44,559 nucleotides of DNA from NCBI GenBank assembly GCA_016179965.1, contig JACPCF010000024.1, positions 1 through 44,559 on the forward strand, given 5' to 3'. The notes beneath the pieces are model-generated. The model did not search any database. It saw only the letters and a list, made by a program, of their open reading frames with translations, and was not told where the DNA came from. Made by a program: the position numbers and the translations under genes. Below, piece after piece: positions 7,612 through 15,688 of this stretch. Position 1 is the stretch's first letter, and each line of letters begins with the position of its first letter. This DNA comes from Candidatus Rokuibacteriota bacterium. GTDB lineage: Bacteria > Methylomirabilota > Methylomirabilia > Rokubacteriales > CSP1-6.

Positions 7612-7794
7612 GTGATTCCAAAAGATCGGATGACGGTCTCCGAGGCGTCCGCGTACCTGGCCGTGGACGCCGAAACGCTCAGGCGGATGGCGTCGGAGCG
7701 AAGCATCCCGGCGCTCGAGGTCGAGGGGCAGTGGGTGTTCTCGAAGAAGTCCATCGACAAATGGCGCCGCCAACAGGAGGCCAAGCGCGCGTAG
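7612..7794 (+). CDS. Small helix-turn-helix (excisionase/MerR-like) DNA-binding protein
   Basis: The 60-residue protein starts from GTG at 7612, preceded by GGAGGAG at 7594-7600. It contains the winged-helix pattern of the HTH_17/excisionase family: LTVSEAS-type helix (MTVSEASAYLAV), a recognition helix with ETLRRMASERSIPA, and a wing ending in WVFSKKSIDKWRRQQE. Such single-domain proteins act as BldC- or Xis-like DNA binders. No integrase or att-like repeat is nearby, so a role in excision is not supported. Confidence 0.75.
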   Translation: MIPKDRMTVSEASAYLAVDAETLRRMASERSIPALEVEGQWVFSKKSIDKWRRQQEAKRA

Positions 7795-7931
7795 TTCGAG
7801 CCGAGAGGCGCGAGGACGTCTTTCGTCGCGCCGCTGAGCAGGGCGTGGACCTGGACGCCCACATCGAGTTCGTGATCCAGGCCCTCGAGGGCGTCGGTCC
7901 CAAACTCGGCCTGGCGGGCCCCGCCGCCTAG
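7761..7931 (+). CDS. Possible small protein overlapping the HTH gene
   Basis: A 56-codon frame from ATG 7761 to TAG 7931 overlaps the end of the HTH gene and fills most of the gap to dinB. Its C-terminal half, for example EDVFRRAAEQGVDLDAH, looks helical and protein-like, but there is no clear ribosome site and no recognised family. It may simply be an open frame in GC-rich DNA. Confidence 0.25.
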   Translation: MAPPTGGQARVVRAERREDVFRRAAEQGVDLDAHIEFVIQALEGVGPKLGLAGPAA

Positions 7932-7942
7932 GCGTCACGGGT

Positions 7943-9124
7943 GTGGGCGCCGCGCCTTCCATCCGTTCGATCATCCACGTGGACATGGACGCCTTCTATG
8001 CGTCCGTCGAGCAGCGCGACCGCCCCGAGCTCCGCGGGCGGCCCGTCATCGTGGGCGCCGATCCCCGGGGGCGGGGGGTCGTCTCGGCGGCCTCGTACGA
8101 AGCCCGGACGTTCGGGGTCCACTCGGCCATGCCGATCGGCAAGGCCGCGCGCCTCTGCCCCCAGGCCGTCTTCCTTCCCGTGGACATGGACAAGTACGCC
8201 CGGGTCTCCGGCGAGATCATGGCCGTCTTGTCCGAGTACTCGCCGCTGCTGGAGCCGATCTCCGTGGACGAGGCCTTTCTCGATGTCACGGGGACCGAGC
8301 GCCTCCTGGGCCCGCCGCTGGAGGTGGCCAAGGCGATCAAGGCGCGCCTCTGTCAGGAGGTGCACCTCACGGCGTCGGCCGGGGTTGCGCCGAACAAGTT
8401 CCTCGCCAAGCTGGCCTCCGATCTCCGAAAGCCCGATGGGCTGGTGGAGGTCGAGCCTGGCGACGAAGCGGCGTTCCTCAGGGACCTGCCGGTCGAGAGG
8501 CTCTGGGGGGTCGGCCGGGTGACCGCGCGCGACCTCCGCGCCATGGGGATCGAGACGATCGGTCAGCTCGCGCGGGTTCCGGTGGGCGTGCTGGTGAAGC
8601 GCTTCGGCAAGTGGGGGACGCTCCTCCACGAGCTGGCGCACGGGCGCGACGACCGCCCTGTCGAGGCCTTCGCGCAGCCGAAATCCATGGGGGCGGAGGA
8701 GACCTTCGCCGAGGACACGCGCGACGGCGAGGAGCTCCGCCGCACGCTCCTGGCTCAGGCTGAGCGGGTTGCAAGGGAGCTGAGGGCCGAAGGATACGCC
8801 GGGCGGACCGTCACGCTCAAGCTCAGGTTCGCCGACTTCCACACGATCACCCGGAGCCTGACGGGTGAGGCCACCCAGGACGGGCTCGAGATCTTCAGGC
8901 GCGCCTTCGGGCTGTTCGAGCGCGTGGAACGAGTCCAGCCAGTCAGGCTTATCGGCCTGTCGGTCTCCAGCCTGGTCCGGGGCGAGCCGGGGCAGCTGTC
9001 GCTGTTCTCGGCGGCCCCGGCCCGCCGGGACCGGGTGGCGCGGGCCGCGGACAGGGTCGCTCGACGCTTTGGCGATCGCGCCCTGTTTCCCGCCAGCCTC
9101 CTGGAGCACTCCAAACCGCGCTGA
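7943..9124 (+). CDS. dinB: DNA polymerase IV (Y-family)
   Basis: This error-prone translesion polymerase of 393 residues has the first catalytic motif HVDMDAFYASVE near residue 14, SVDEAFLDVT near 108 and helix-hairpin-helix segments near 180. The little-finger domain follows (about 235-350). The start is GTG at 7943, as the first motif needs residues upstream of any ATG. The ribosome site is weak. No LexA box was recognised upstream. Its extreme C-terminus lacks an obvious QLSLF clamp-binding end but has an internal GQLSLFS at about 352-358, which fits the beta-clamp motif. Confidence 0.93.
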   Translation: MGAAPSIRSIIHVDMDAFYASVEQRDRPELRGRPVIVGADPRGRGVVSAASYEARTFGVHSAMPIGKAARLCPQAVFLPVDMDKYARVSGEIMAVLSEYSPLLEPISVDEAFLDVTGTERLLGPPLEVAKAIKARLCQEVHLTASAGVAPNKFLAKLASDLRKPDGLVEVEPGDEAAFLRDLPVERLWGVGRVTARDLRAMGIETIGQLARVPVGVLVKRFGKWGTLLHELAHGRDDRPVEAFAQPKSMGAEETFAEDTRDGEELRRTLLAQAERVARELRAEGYAGRTVTLKLRFADFHTITRSLTGEATQDGLEIFRRAFGLFERVERVQPVRLIGLSVSSLVRGEPGQLSLFSAAPARRDRVARAADRVARRFGDRALFPASLLEHSKPR

Positions 9125-9143
9125 AAGAGGGGGAATGGCCGCA

Positions 9144-9172
9144 TTGACAGGGGCTATGCTTCCCCCTATAAT
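9144..9172 (+). promoter_or_regulatory. Consensus sigma-70 promoter of the liv operon
   Basis: TTGACA at 9144-9149, a spacer of exactly 17 bases, and TATAAT at 9167-9172: both hexamers match the sigma-70 consensus perfectly. Transcription would start near 9179, giving livK a leader of about 135 bases with a strong AAGGAGGG ribosome site at 9302-9309. No terminator-antiterminator pair was recognised in the leader. Confidence 0.8.
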
Positions 9173-9315
9173 CCCGCCAAATCGACTGACGGCTCATTCA
9201 CGAGGGACTACCGATCTCCACTCGACTCAGGACGTGCGCCCCAGGGGAATTAGAAGGGGTGTTCGTCCGTCTGTTTTGTAAAGGCCTGCGGGCACCCAAC
9301 CAAGGAGGGCAAGCG

Positions 9316-10509
9316 ATGAGGCTGAAAATGCTCGGAGCGCTGTTACTGGTGCTGCTCATGTCCGTCACGTCGGCCTGGGCGCAGGCCAAGGTCCCCGGCG
9401 TGACCGACACCGAGGTGGTCATCGGGCTCACGACTCCCCTGTCGGGGCCGGCGGCTGCCTGGGGGAACACCGCTGTCGCGATGGAGGCCTGGGCGAAGTA
9501 CGTCAATGACCAGGGCGGAATCCACGGCCGGAAGATCCGAACGGTGCTGAAGGATGACGGGTACGTCCCGGGGCGGGCGGTCGCCAACCTGACCGAGATG
9601 AAGGATAGCGTCTTTGCGGTGGTGGGGCTCCTCGGCTCGGCGATCCTGAACGCCTCAAAGGACCTGGTCGCCGAGGCGAAGATCCCGGTCATCTGGCCCT
9701 ACGGGAACCCGGCGATCTGGGAGCGCCAGCCCCCTGAGAAACGCCGCTACGTGTTCGTCGTCTACCCCGACTACGTGGACGAGGGGGACTTCCTCGTGAC
9801 CCACGCCGTGAACAAGCTCGGCTCGATGAAGGTCGCCGTCTTCTTCCAGAACGACGAGTACGGCAAGGGCGGGCTTGAGGGCGTGAAGAGGGGGCTGCGG
9901 GGAGTCGGCGGGAAGGCCTCCATGGCTGCGGAGGTCTCCTACGAGTTGGCCGACCGCGAGATGGGGACCCACGCCCTCAAACTCAAGGACTCCGGCGCCG
10001 ATACGGTGATCTTCTACTCGACGATCACCCACGGGGCGAACGTCATCAAGGAGATGGCCAAGGTCGGTTACCGGCCGAAGCTGGTCTCGTCGTTCCCGCT
10101 GGGCGACCACCACATCCTGTTCAGGCTGCTGGGCGACCTGTGGGAAGGTGCTCACGTCACGCTCCTGAACTCTGGGCGTATCGTGGGGGAGCCTGAGGGA
10201 GACAGGATCGCCGACATCCTGGTGAAGTACGAGCCGAAGCTGAAGGGAAGGGAGTCCACCGCCCTGGCCGGAGCCGCTCCGATGATCCTGGCGGTGGAGG
10301 GGCTGAAGCGGGCGGGTCGGAACCTGACTCGCGAGTCCTACGTCGAGGCCATGGAGACGATCAAGGACTACGTGCCTGAGAAGCAAACTGCGCCGATCAC
10401 GTTCGGCCCGAACCGTCGCCACGGTCTGAATTCGGTTCGCCTCATGCGGGCGGAGAAAGGGAATCTGGTTGAGCTGATCGCCCACCAAGGCTTTCCGCCC
10501 CGTTTTTAG
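9316..10509 (+). CDS. livK: Branched-chain amino acid-type ABC transporter substrate-binding protein
   Basis: This periplasmic ligand-binding protein (Peripla_BP_6/LivK family) has 397 residues. A signal peptide covers about 1-23 (MRLKMLGALLLVLLMSVTSA, then WAQA). The mature part begins with TDTEVVIGLTTPLSGPAA, the family's first ligand-pocket segment, followed by WAKYVNDQGGIHGRKI. The ATG at 9316 is chosen for its ribosome site and signal peptide. livG starts on the next base after its stop. An acyl-CoA ligase in the operon hints that the ligand may be an organic acid rather than an amino acid; the ligand cannot be read from sequence. Confidence 0.9.
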   Translation: MRLKMLGALLLVLLMSVTSAWAQAKVPGVTDTEVVIGLTTPLSGPAAAWGNTAVAMEAWAKYVNDQGGIHGRKIRTVLKDDGYVPGRAVANLTEMKDSVFAVVGLLGSAILNASKDLVAEAKIPVIWPYGNPAIWERQPPEKRRYVFVVYPDYVDEGDFLVTHAVNKLGSMKVAVFFQNDEYGKGGLEGVKRGLRGVGGKASMAAEVSYELADREMGTHALKLKDSGADTVIFYSTITHGANVIKEMAKVGYRPKLVSSFPLGDHHILFRLLGDLWEGAHVTLLNSGRIVGEPEGDRIADILVKYEPKLKGRESTALAGAAPMILAVEGLKRAGRNLTRESYVEAMETIKDYVPEKQTAPITFGPNRRHGLNSVRLMRAEKGNLVELIAHQGFPPRF

Positions 10510-11262
10510 ATGGGGGGACTCTTAGAGGTCAAGGACCTCTCGCTCAACTTCGGCGGGATCAAGGCCCTGGCCGGAGTCGGCGTCGCCATCGCCGAGGGGG
10601 AGACCCTGGCGCTGATCGGCCCCAACGGTTCCGGCAAGACCTCGCTCTTTAACTGCGTTACGGGGATCTACCGCCCTGGCGCCGGGTCCATCACGTTAAG
10701 GGGGGAGAGCCTCTTGGGGCTCTCCCCCGACGCGGTGACCCGGCGGGGGGTGGCCCGCACGTTTCAGAACCTACGCCTCTTCCTCAACATGTCGGCTCTG
10801 GACAACCTGCTGGTGGGGCGGCACCTGCACTTCAGGAAGAACCTCCTCCATGCCGCGCTGAGGATGCGGAGCGAGGAGGTCCGGCACCGCCGCCGCTGCG
10901 AGGAGATCATCGAGTTCCTGAACCTGGAGCCCTACCGGAAGAGTCGGGTCGCCGACTGCCCCTTCGGGATCCAGAAGAAGATCGAGCTGGGACGGGCGCT
11001 GGCGACCGAGCCCAAGCTGCTCCTTCTCGACGAGCCGGTCTCAGGGCTGACGGCCGAGGAGAAGGAAGAAGTCTCATACTGGATCCATGAGGTCCGCGGC
11101 CGCTTCGGGATCACGATCCTCCTGGTGGAACACGATCTGCGCGCGGCCTCGCGGCTGGCGAGTCGGATGGTGGCGCTCGACCACGGCGTCAAGATCGCCG
11201 AGGGGACCCCGGAGGAGGTCCAGCGGCACCCGGACGTCATCAAGGCGTACCTCGGCGACTGA
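10510..11262 (+). CDS. livG: ABC transporter ATP-binding protein LivG
   Basis: One of two ATPases of a Liv-type importer, 250 residues. Walker A is GPNGSGKTS near residue 38 and Walker B is LLLLDEPVSGL near 175. The ABC signature is the unusual CPFGIQKKIELGRA, where LivG proteins usually have a YG-x-Q form. The LivG-specific insert between Walker A and the signature contains the ARTFQNLRLF segment. It begins directly after the livK stop without a recognisable ribosome site and overlaps livF by one base, so translation is probably coupled. Confidence 0.92.
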   Translation: MGGLLEVKDLSLNFGGIKALAGVGVAIAEGETLALIGPNGSGKTSLFNCVTGIYRPGAGSITLRGESLLGLSPDAVTRRGVARTFQNLRLFLNMSALDNLLVGRHLHFRKNLLHAALRMRSEEVRHRRRCEEIIEFLNLEPYRKSRVADCPFGIQKKIELGRALATEPKLLLLDEPVSGLTAEEKEEVSYWIHEVRGRFGITILLVEHDLRAASRLASRMVALDHGVKIAEGTPEEVQRHPDVIKAYLGD

Positions 11263-12089
11263 TGAGCCCGCTCTTGAAGGTCTCGAGCATCGAGACGCTC
11301 TACTTCGATCGCATTTACGCCCTCTTCGGGGTGTCGCTGGAGGTCGAGGAACGGCAGATCTTCGCGGTCCTCGGCCCGAACGGGGCTGGGAAGACCACCT
11401 TGCTGAAGACGGTCGCCGGTCTCCTCAAGGACCAGCCGAAGAAAGGGGTCATCGAGTTCGCCGGCCATCGGATCGAGCGCCGTCCCCCTGAGAAGGTCGC
11501 GAACCTCGGGATCGTGTACGTCCCCGAGGACCGGGGATTGTTTCGGGAGCTGACGGTGGCTGAGAACCTGGAGCTCGGGCTCTGGGGGCGGCGCGACGAC
11601 GGGGTCCAGGAGGATCTCGAGTTCGTGTTCGGCATGTTTCCGATCCTGAAGGAGCGGGGAAAGCAGCAGGCGGAGACCCTCTCCGGGGGTGAGCAGCAGA
11701 TGCTGGCGCTGGGCCGGGCGATGCTGAGACGGCCGCGGCTCCTCATGCTCGATGAGCCGTCACTGGGGCTCGCCCCCCAGGTGGCCAAGGCAGTCTTTGA
11801 AGCGCTCCTTACCATCAGCCGGAGGGGGACGACGATTCTCCTGGTGGAGCAGAACGCCCGGCTGGCTCTGAAGGTCGCCCACCACGGTGCCATCCTGGAG
11901 GCCGGGCGCATCGTGCTCCAGGGGACGCCCAAAGATCTCGAGGCCAACGAGGACGTGCGGGAGGTGTATCTCGGGATCGGGGCCGCCGACACGGTCTCCC
12001 CCAGGGGGTCAGCAGGTCCAGCGACGCGGCGACGCGCTGGCGCTGCGCCACAAGGAGTACGGAGTCTGGCACCGCGTCTCGTGGAATGA
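11262..12089 (+). CDS. livF: ABC transporter ATP-binding protein LivF with an out-of-family C-terminal tail
   Basis: The second Liv ATPase has Walker A GPNGAGKTT near residue 42, signature LSGGEQQML near 141 and Walker B LLMLDEPSLGLAP near 161. LivF proteins normally end near VREVYLGI, here at about residue 238. The frame instead continues to 275 with an Arg/Ala/Pro-rich tail. The first part of that tail, GAADTVS, resembles the start of acyl-CoA ligases, whose homology resumes in the +1 frame at 12001. So the tail is probably not native LivF sequence. It marks a frameshift, a lost stop and start, or a programmed shift into the ligase. Confidence 0.88.
   Translation: MSPLLKVSSIETLYFDRIYALFGVSLEVEERQIFAVLGPNGAGKTTLLKTVAGLLKDQPKKGVIEFAGHRIERRPPEKVANLGIVYVPEDRGLFRELTVAENLELGLWGRRDDGVQEDLEFVFGMFPILKERGKQQAETLSGGEQQMLALGRAMLRRPRLLMLDEPSLGLAPQVAKAVFEALLTISRRGTTILLVEQNARLALKVAHHGAILEAGRIVLQGTPKDLEANEDVREVYLGIGAADTVSPRGSAGPATRRRAGAAPQGVRSLAPRLVE
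11998..12008 (+). other. CCCCCAGGGGG tract at the livF/ligase frame junction
   Basis: In the livF frame the codons here are TCC CCC AGG GGG. A +1 move of the ribosome from CCC (12000-12002) to CCA (12001-12003) leads straight into the ligase frame. Two homopolymer runs also make this a likely place for a true indel or an assembly error. The tract is seen; which explanation holds is not decided by the sequence. Confidence 0.5.
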
Positions 12090-13773
12090 GTACGCGGCCG
12101 AGGTTCGCAAGGTGGCGGCCGCCCTGCTAGCCTTCGGCCTCCGCCACCAGGAAAACGTCGCCATTCTCGGCGACAACCGCCCCGAGTGGCTCTACTGCCA
12201 TCTGGGGACCATGTCCGTGGACGGCGTGACGTGCGGCATCTACGCGACGTCCGCGCCCGAGCAGATCAAGTACCTGCTGAATCACTCCGAGACGAGGATC
12301 CTCTTCCTCGAAAACGAGGAGCAGCTCGAGAAAGCGCTCCAGGTCGTCGCCGACACACAGGTGGAGCGGATCGTCGTCTGGGACGCCAAGGGGCTTTGGG
12401 GATACTCGGACGAGCGGGTGCAGTTTTTCGACGATTTTCTCAAGGAGGGGGAGAAGTACCTCGACGCCCGCCCGGGGAGCCTGGAGGAGCGTCTTGCCGC
12501 CATCCAGCCGGAGGAGACGGCCATGATCATCTACACCTCCGGCACCACAGGCCCCCCCAAGGGTGCCATGCTCTCCCACCGAAGCATCCTCTGGACGGTC
12601 GGCTCGTCGCTCCAGGCCATTGCCTGGAGCCCTGAGGACCAGGTGATCTCCTACCTGCCCTTCGCCCATATCTTCGAGAACTATACGTCGTTGTTCAACC
12701 CGACCCTTCTCGGGTACGTGGTCAGTTTCGTCGAGAGCCCCGACACGCTGGCCCAGAACCTGCGCGAAGTCTCCCCGACATACTTCGCCGGGCCGCCGCG
12801 GATCTGGGAGAAGCTGGCCTCCACGGTGGAGCTCAGGATGGCCGATTCTACCCCCTTGAAACGCGCGATGTACCGGCTGGCGGTCGCGGTGGGCCGTCGG
12901 TACGCTCGCGCGAAACAAAGGGGGCGCGTGAACCCGCTTCTCGCGCTGGCGTACCGTTTCGCGTACGTCACCGTCCTCCACCCCCTCAAGCGTCGGCTGG
13001 GTTTCGACCGGATCCGGGTGGCGGTGTCGGCTGCCGCGCCGGCTGCGCCCGAACTCTTCGAATTCTTCCACGCCCTGGGCGTGCCGCTGCTCGAGGTGTA
13101 CGGCCAGACCGAGTCCACGGGAGTCATTTCCGCCAACCGGGTCGAGCGCGCTCGGGTGGGCACGGTCGGAGAGCCGATTGCCGGCATCGAGGTGGCCCTG
13201 GCGGACGACGGGGAGATCCTGACGCGGGGTCCCCACGTCTTCAAGGGCTACTTCAAGGATCCCGAATTGACCGCCCAGACCATTGACCAGGACGGGTGGC
13301 TTCACACCGTCGATGTCGGGGCGTGGGAGGACGGCTATCTCAAGATCCTGGACCGGAAGAAGGACATCATCAAGACGGCGGGGGGCAAGGGCATCACCCC
13401 CGCCTACATCGAGAACAAGCTGAGGTTCAGCCCCTACATCCAGGATGCCGTGGTGATCGGGGATCGGAAGAAGTACCTGGTCGCCCTGATCCTCATCGAC
13501 GAGGATAACGTGACCAAGTTCGCCCAGGACAACCGGATCCCCTTCGCCACGTTCGCGGACCTGACCCAGAATCCGGAGGTCCGTCGCCTGATCCAGGGGG
13601 AAGTGGACAAGGTCAACAAGACGGTCTCCCAGGTCGAGTCCGTCAAGAAATTCGCCCTCCTCCCCCGCCGCTTCTATGAGGAGGAAGGGGATGTGACGCC
13701 CACCATGAAGGTCAAGCGCAGCCACATCGAGCAGCGGTACGCCGACCTGATCGGCTCGCTCTACCGGGCATAA
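12001..13773 (+). CDS. Long-chain-type acyl-CoA synthetase (AMP-forming), start unclear
   Basis: The enzyme activates a carboxylic acid to its acyl-CoA through an acyl-adenylate. Homology runs from RRGDALALRHKEYG to the stop. The AMP-binding motif YTSGTTGPPKGA is at about 12535, VYGQTEST near 13097, and the family end motif LKILDRKKDIIKTAGGK near 13340. The frame is open from an ATG at 11887, but 11887-12000 encodes Arg/Pro-rich sequence antisense to homology and lies wholly inside livF. Between there and the homology no ATG, GTG or TTG exists; the next is GTG 12112, which would remove conserved residues. The protein is thus either reached by frame shift from livF or damaged by an indel. Confidence 0.85.
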   Translation, partial: PGGQQVQRRGDALALRHKEYGVWHRVSWNEYAAEVRKVAAALLAFGLRHQENVAILGDNRPEWLYCHLGTMSVDGVTCGIYATSAPEQIKYLLNHSETRILFLENEEQLEKALQVVADTQVERIVVWDAKGLWGYSDERVQFFDDFLKEGEKYLDARPGSLEERLAAIQPEETAMIIYTSGTTGPPKGAMLSHRSILWTVGSSLQAIAWSPEDQVISYLPFAHIFENYTSLFNPTLLGYVVSFVESPDTLAQNLREVSPTYFAGPPRIWEKLASTVELRMADSTPLKRAMYRLAVAVGRRYARAKQRGRVNPLLALAYRFAYVTVLHPLKRRLGFDRIRVAVSAAAPAAPELFEFFHALGVPLLEVYGQTESTGVISANRVERARVGTVGEPIAGIEVALADDGEILTRGPHVFKGYFKDPELTAQTIDQDGWLHTVDVGAWEDGYLKILDRKKDIIKTAGGKGITPAYIENKLRFSPYIQDAVVIGDRKKYLVALILIDEDNVTKFAQDNRIPFATFADLTQNPEVRRLIQGEVDKVNKTVSQVESVKKFALLPRRFYEEEGDVTPTMKVKRSHIEQRYADLIGSLYRA

Positions 13774-13775
13774 GG

Positions 13776-14756
13776 GTGGACCTCGTCGAGAGCTACCGGG
13801 ACGATCTGCGGTTCGTCCGGAAGCCCTTCGCGTGGTTCCTGCTGGGGGCGCTGCTCGTTGGCCTGTTGGCTTTGCCCTGGTATGCCCACACCTCGTGGGT
13901 CGTCCGCGCCACCGTGATCTGCCTCTACGCCATCGGAGTCATGGGGCAAAACATCCTGATCGGCTACACGGGGCAGATCTCGTTCGGCCAGGCGGGGTTC
14001 CTGGCCATCGGGGCCTACACCTTCGGGCATCTCAAGCTCCTCGGCGTCCCGTTCTTCCTGGCCCTGTTGGGTGCCGGGCTCACCGCCGCTCTCGGGGGGG
14101 TGCTGGTGGGCTTCCCGTCGCTTCGTCTGAAGGGTCCCTATCTGGCCATCGCGACCCTCGGTTTCGGCATCGCGGTCTATCAGATCTTCGCCAACTCGGA
14201 GATCCTTTCGGGTGGACGTTCCGGACTGGCTGTTCCGAAGTTGGAGCCGGCGTTCGGCCTCTCCCGCGAGGTGTATGTCTATTACATCTACGTCGGGCTC
14301 CTCATCGCGTTCACCATCATCACCTACAACCTCATCTCCTCCTACGTCGGCCGGGCCTTCGTGGCGATCAGGGACAGCGACATCGCCGCGGAGGTCATGG
14401 GGGTCAACCTGGCGCGGTACAAGCTCCTGGCCTTTGCCATCTCATCGTTCTACACGGGGGTCCACGGGGGACTCTTCGCCCAGTTCCTGGGCCACCTGGA
14501 GCCTCAGACGTTCAACGTCGCCGAATCCCTCACGCTCTTCGTGGCGGTGATCGTGGGCGGTCTCGCCTCCATCGAGGGCTCCATCCTCGGGGCTGCCTTC
14601 GTGATCATGGTCCCGACCCTTTTGAGCGAGTACCGTTGGTTCGTTCCGGTGCTCTTCGGGCTGACGATTCTGGTGGTCTTGATCTTCGAGCCTCTCGGCC
14701 TTGCGGGGCGCTGGTTGAAAACACGCCTGTACTTCCAGCTCTGGCCCTTCCGCTAG
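13776..14756 (+). CDS. livM: ABC transporter permease LivM
   Basis: Inner-membrane permease of 326 residues with about nine hydrophobic segments, beginning near residue 20 (WFLLGALLVGLLALPW). The LivM signature region GYTGQISFGQAGFLAIGAY is at about 65-83, and the cytoplasmic coupling loop VAIRDSDIAAEVMGVN is at about 195-210. The start is GTG at 13776, two bases after the ligase stop, in a GGGTG context. It pairs with LivH to form the channel. Confidence 0.92.
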   Translation: MDLVESYRDDLRFVRKPFAWFLLGALLVGLLALPWYAHTSWVVRATVICLYAIGVMGQNILIGYTGQISFGQAGFLAIGAYTFGHLKLLGVPFFLALLGAGLTAALGGVLVGFPSLRLKGPYLAIATLGFGIAVYQIFANSEILSGGRSGLAVPKLEPAFGLSREVYVYYIYVGLLIAFTIITYNLISSYVGRAFVAIRDSDIAAEVMGVNLARYKLLAFAISSFYTGVHGGLFAQFLGHLEPQTFNVAESLTLFVAVIVGGLASIEGSILGAAFVIMVPTLLSEYRWFVPVLFGLTILVVLIFEPLGLAGRWLKTRLYFQLWPFR

Positions 14757-14761
14757 CCGCC

Positions 14762-15643
14762 ATGGCGCGCTTTGTCCAGTACGCGTTGACCGGGCTGTCC
14801 GCGGGCAGCCTCTACGCCCTGGTGGCGCTGGGGATCGTCCTGATCTATCGGTCCACGCGGGTTCTCAACTTCGCCCACGGCGACGTGGCGACCCTCGGGA
14901 CCTTCGTCGCCTTCGCCCTGATCTCTCAGGGCTATCCCTTTTCCGTGGCGTTTCCCGTGGCCATCCTGGTGGGCGCGCTGGCCGCCGTCGCCTTCTACTT
15001 CGGGGTGCTCATTCCAGCCCAGCGGCAGGGCGCTACCCTCCTGGGACAAGTCATCCTCACGCTGGGCCTCGCGCTGATCTTCCAGGGCCTGATCGTCTAT
15101 CAGTGGGGCGCAGAGCCCGACCGGTTTCCATTTCCCCTCTCCGATAGTAAGACCTGGAAGGTGGGGCCGGTGTTCATCAGCGAGCTCTCGCTCGGAACCT
15201 TTGGCGCCGGCCTTGTGGGAAGCCTGCTCCTCTACGTGCTCGTGCAGAAGACCAGGCTGGGACTCGCCATGCGAGCCACCTCGGAGAACTTGCCGGCGGC
15301 CCAGACCCTCGGGATTCCGACCCGGCGCGTGTTGGGGATCTCCTGGGGCATCGCCTCGGCGCTGGGGGTCGTGGCCGGGATCTTCCTGGCCCCGGCCCTG
15401 CTCCTGGACCCGTTCTTCATGCTGGACCCCTTCCTCAAAGGCTTTGCCGCGGCCGTCTTGGGGGGGCTCAACAGTCTCCCGGGCGCCGTCGTGGGTGGGC
15501 TGATCCTGGGCGTTGCCGAGAGCCTCGCAGGCGGCTACGTCACGATTCAGTTCAAGAACACGCTGGCCTTCGTCATCATCATCGTCGTCCTCCTCGTCCG
15601 ACCCGAAGGGCTCCTGGGCCACGAGTTCAAAGAGAGAGTGTGA
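14762..15643 (+). CDS. livH: ABC transporter permease LivH
   Basis: Second permease, 293 residues, with the LivH hallmarks ALTGLSAGSLYALVALGIVL near the N terminus and FAHGDVATLGTFVAF near residue 38, plus AMRATSENLPAAQTLG as coupling loop near 170. About eight membrane segments are visible. ATG 14762 lies five bases after the livM stop. The order livM-livH at the operon end, with the ligase between the ATPases and permeases, differs from the enteric livKHMGF order. A perfect hairpin follows the stop. Confidence 0.92.
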   Translation: MARFVQYALTGLSAGSLYALVALGIVLIYRSTRVLNFAHGDVATLGTFVAFALISQGYPFSVAFPVAILVGALAAVAFYFGVLIPAQRQGATLLGQVILTLGLALIFQGLIVYQWGAEPDRFPFPLSDSKTWKVGPVFISELSLGTFGAGLVGSLLLYVLVQKTRLGLAMRATSENLPAAQTLGIPTRRVLGISWGIASALGVVAGIFLAPALLLDPFFMLDPFLKGFAAAVLGGLNSLPGAVVGGLILGVAESLAGGYVTIQFKNTLAFVIIIVVLLVRPEGLLGHEFKERV

Positions 15644-15645
15644 TA

Positions 15646-15665
15646 GACTCGCTGAATAGCGAGTC
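15646..15665 (+). other. Perfect 8-bp hairpin after livH
   Basis: GACTCGCT (15646-15653) pairs perfectly with AGCGAGTC (15658-15665) around GAAT. No U-tract follows, so it is not a standard intrinsic terminator. It may be a 3' stabilising stem for the liv transcript or a site of RNA processing. It lies 24 bases upstream of the next start codon. Confidence 0.45.
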
Positions 15666-15688
15666 AACCTCGATGGTTGGAGGGTGGG

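Noticed and set aside
7612-7794. The excisionase-like protein as a sign of a prophage or integrative element
   Set aside because: No integrase, tRNA target, direct repeats or phage genes are nearby, and flanking genes are housekeeping.
9173-9315. A riboswitch in the 135-base livK leader
   Set aside because: No conserved aptamer core or terminator/antiterminator pair was seen.
11887-12000. ATG 11887 as the start of the acyl-CoA ligase
   Set aside because: It lies wholly within livF, has no ribosome site, and encodes Arg/Pro-rich out-of-frame sequence with no ligase similarity.
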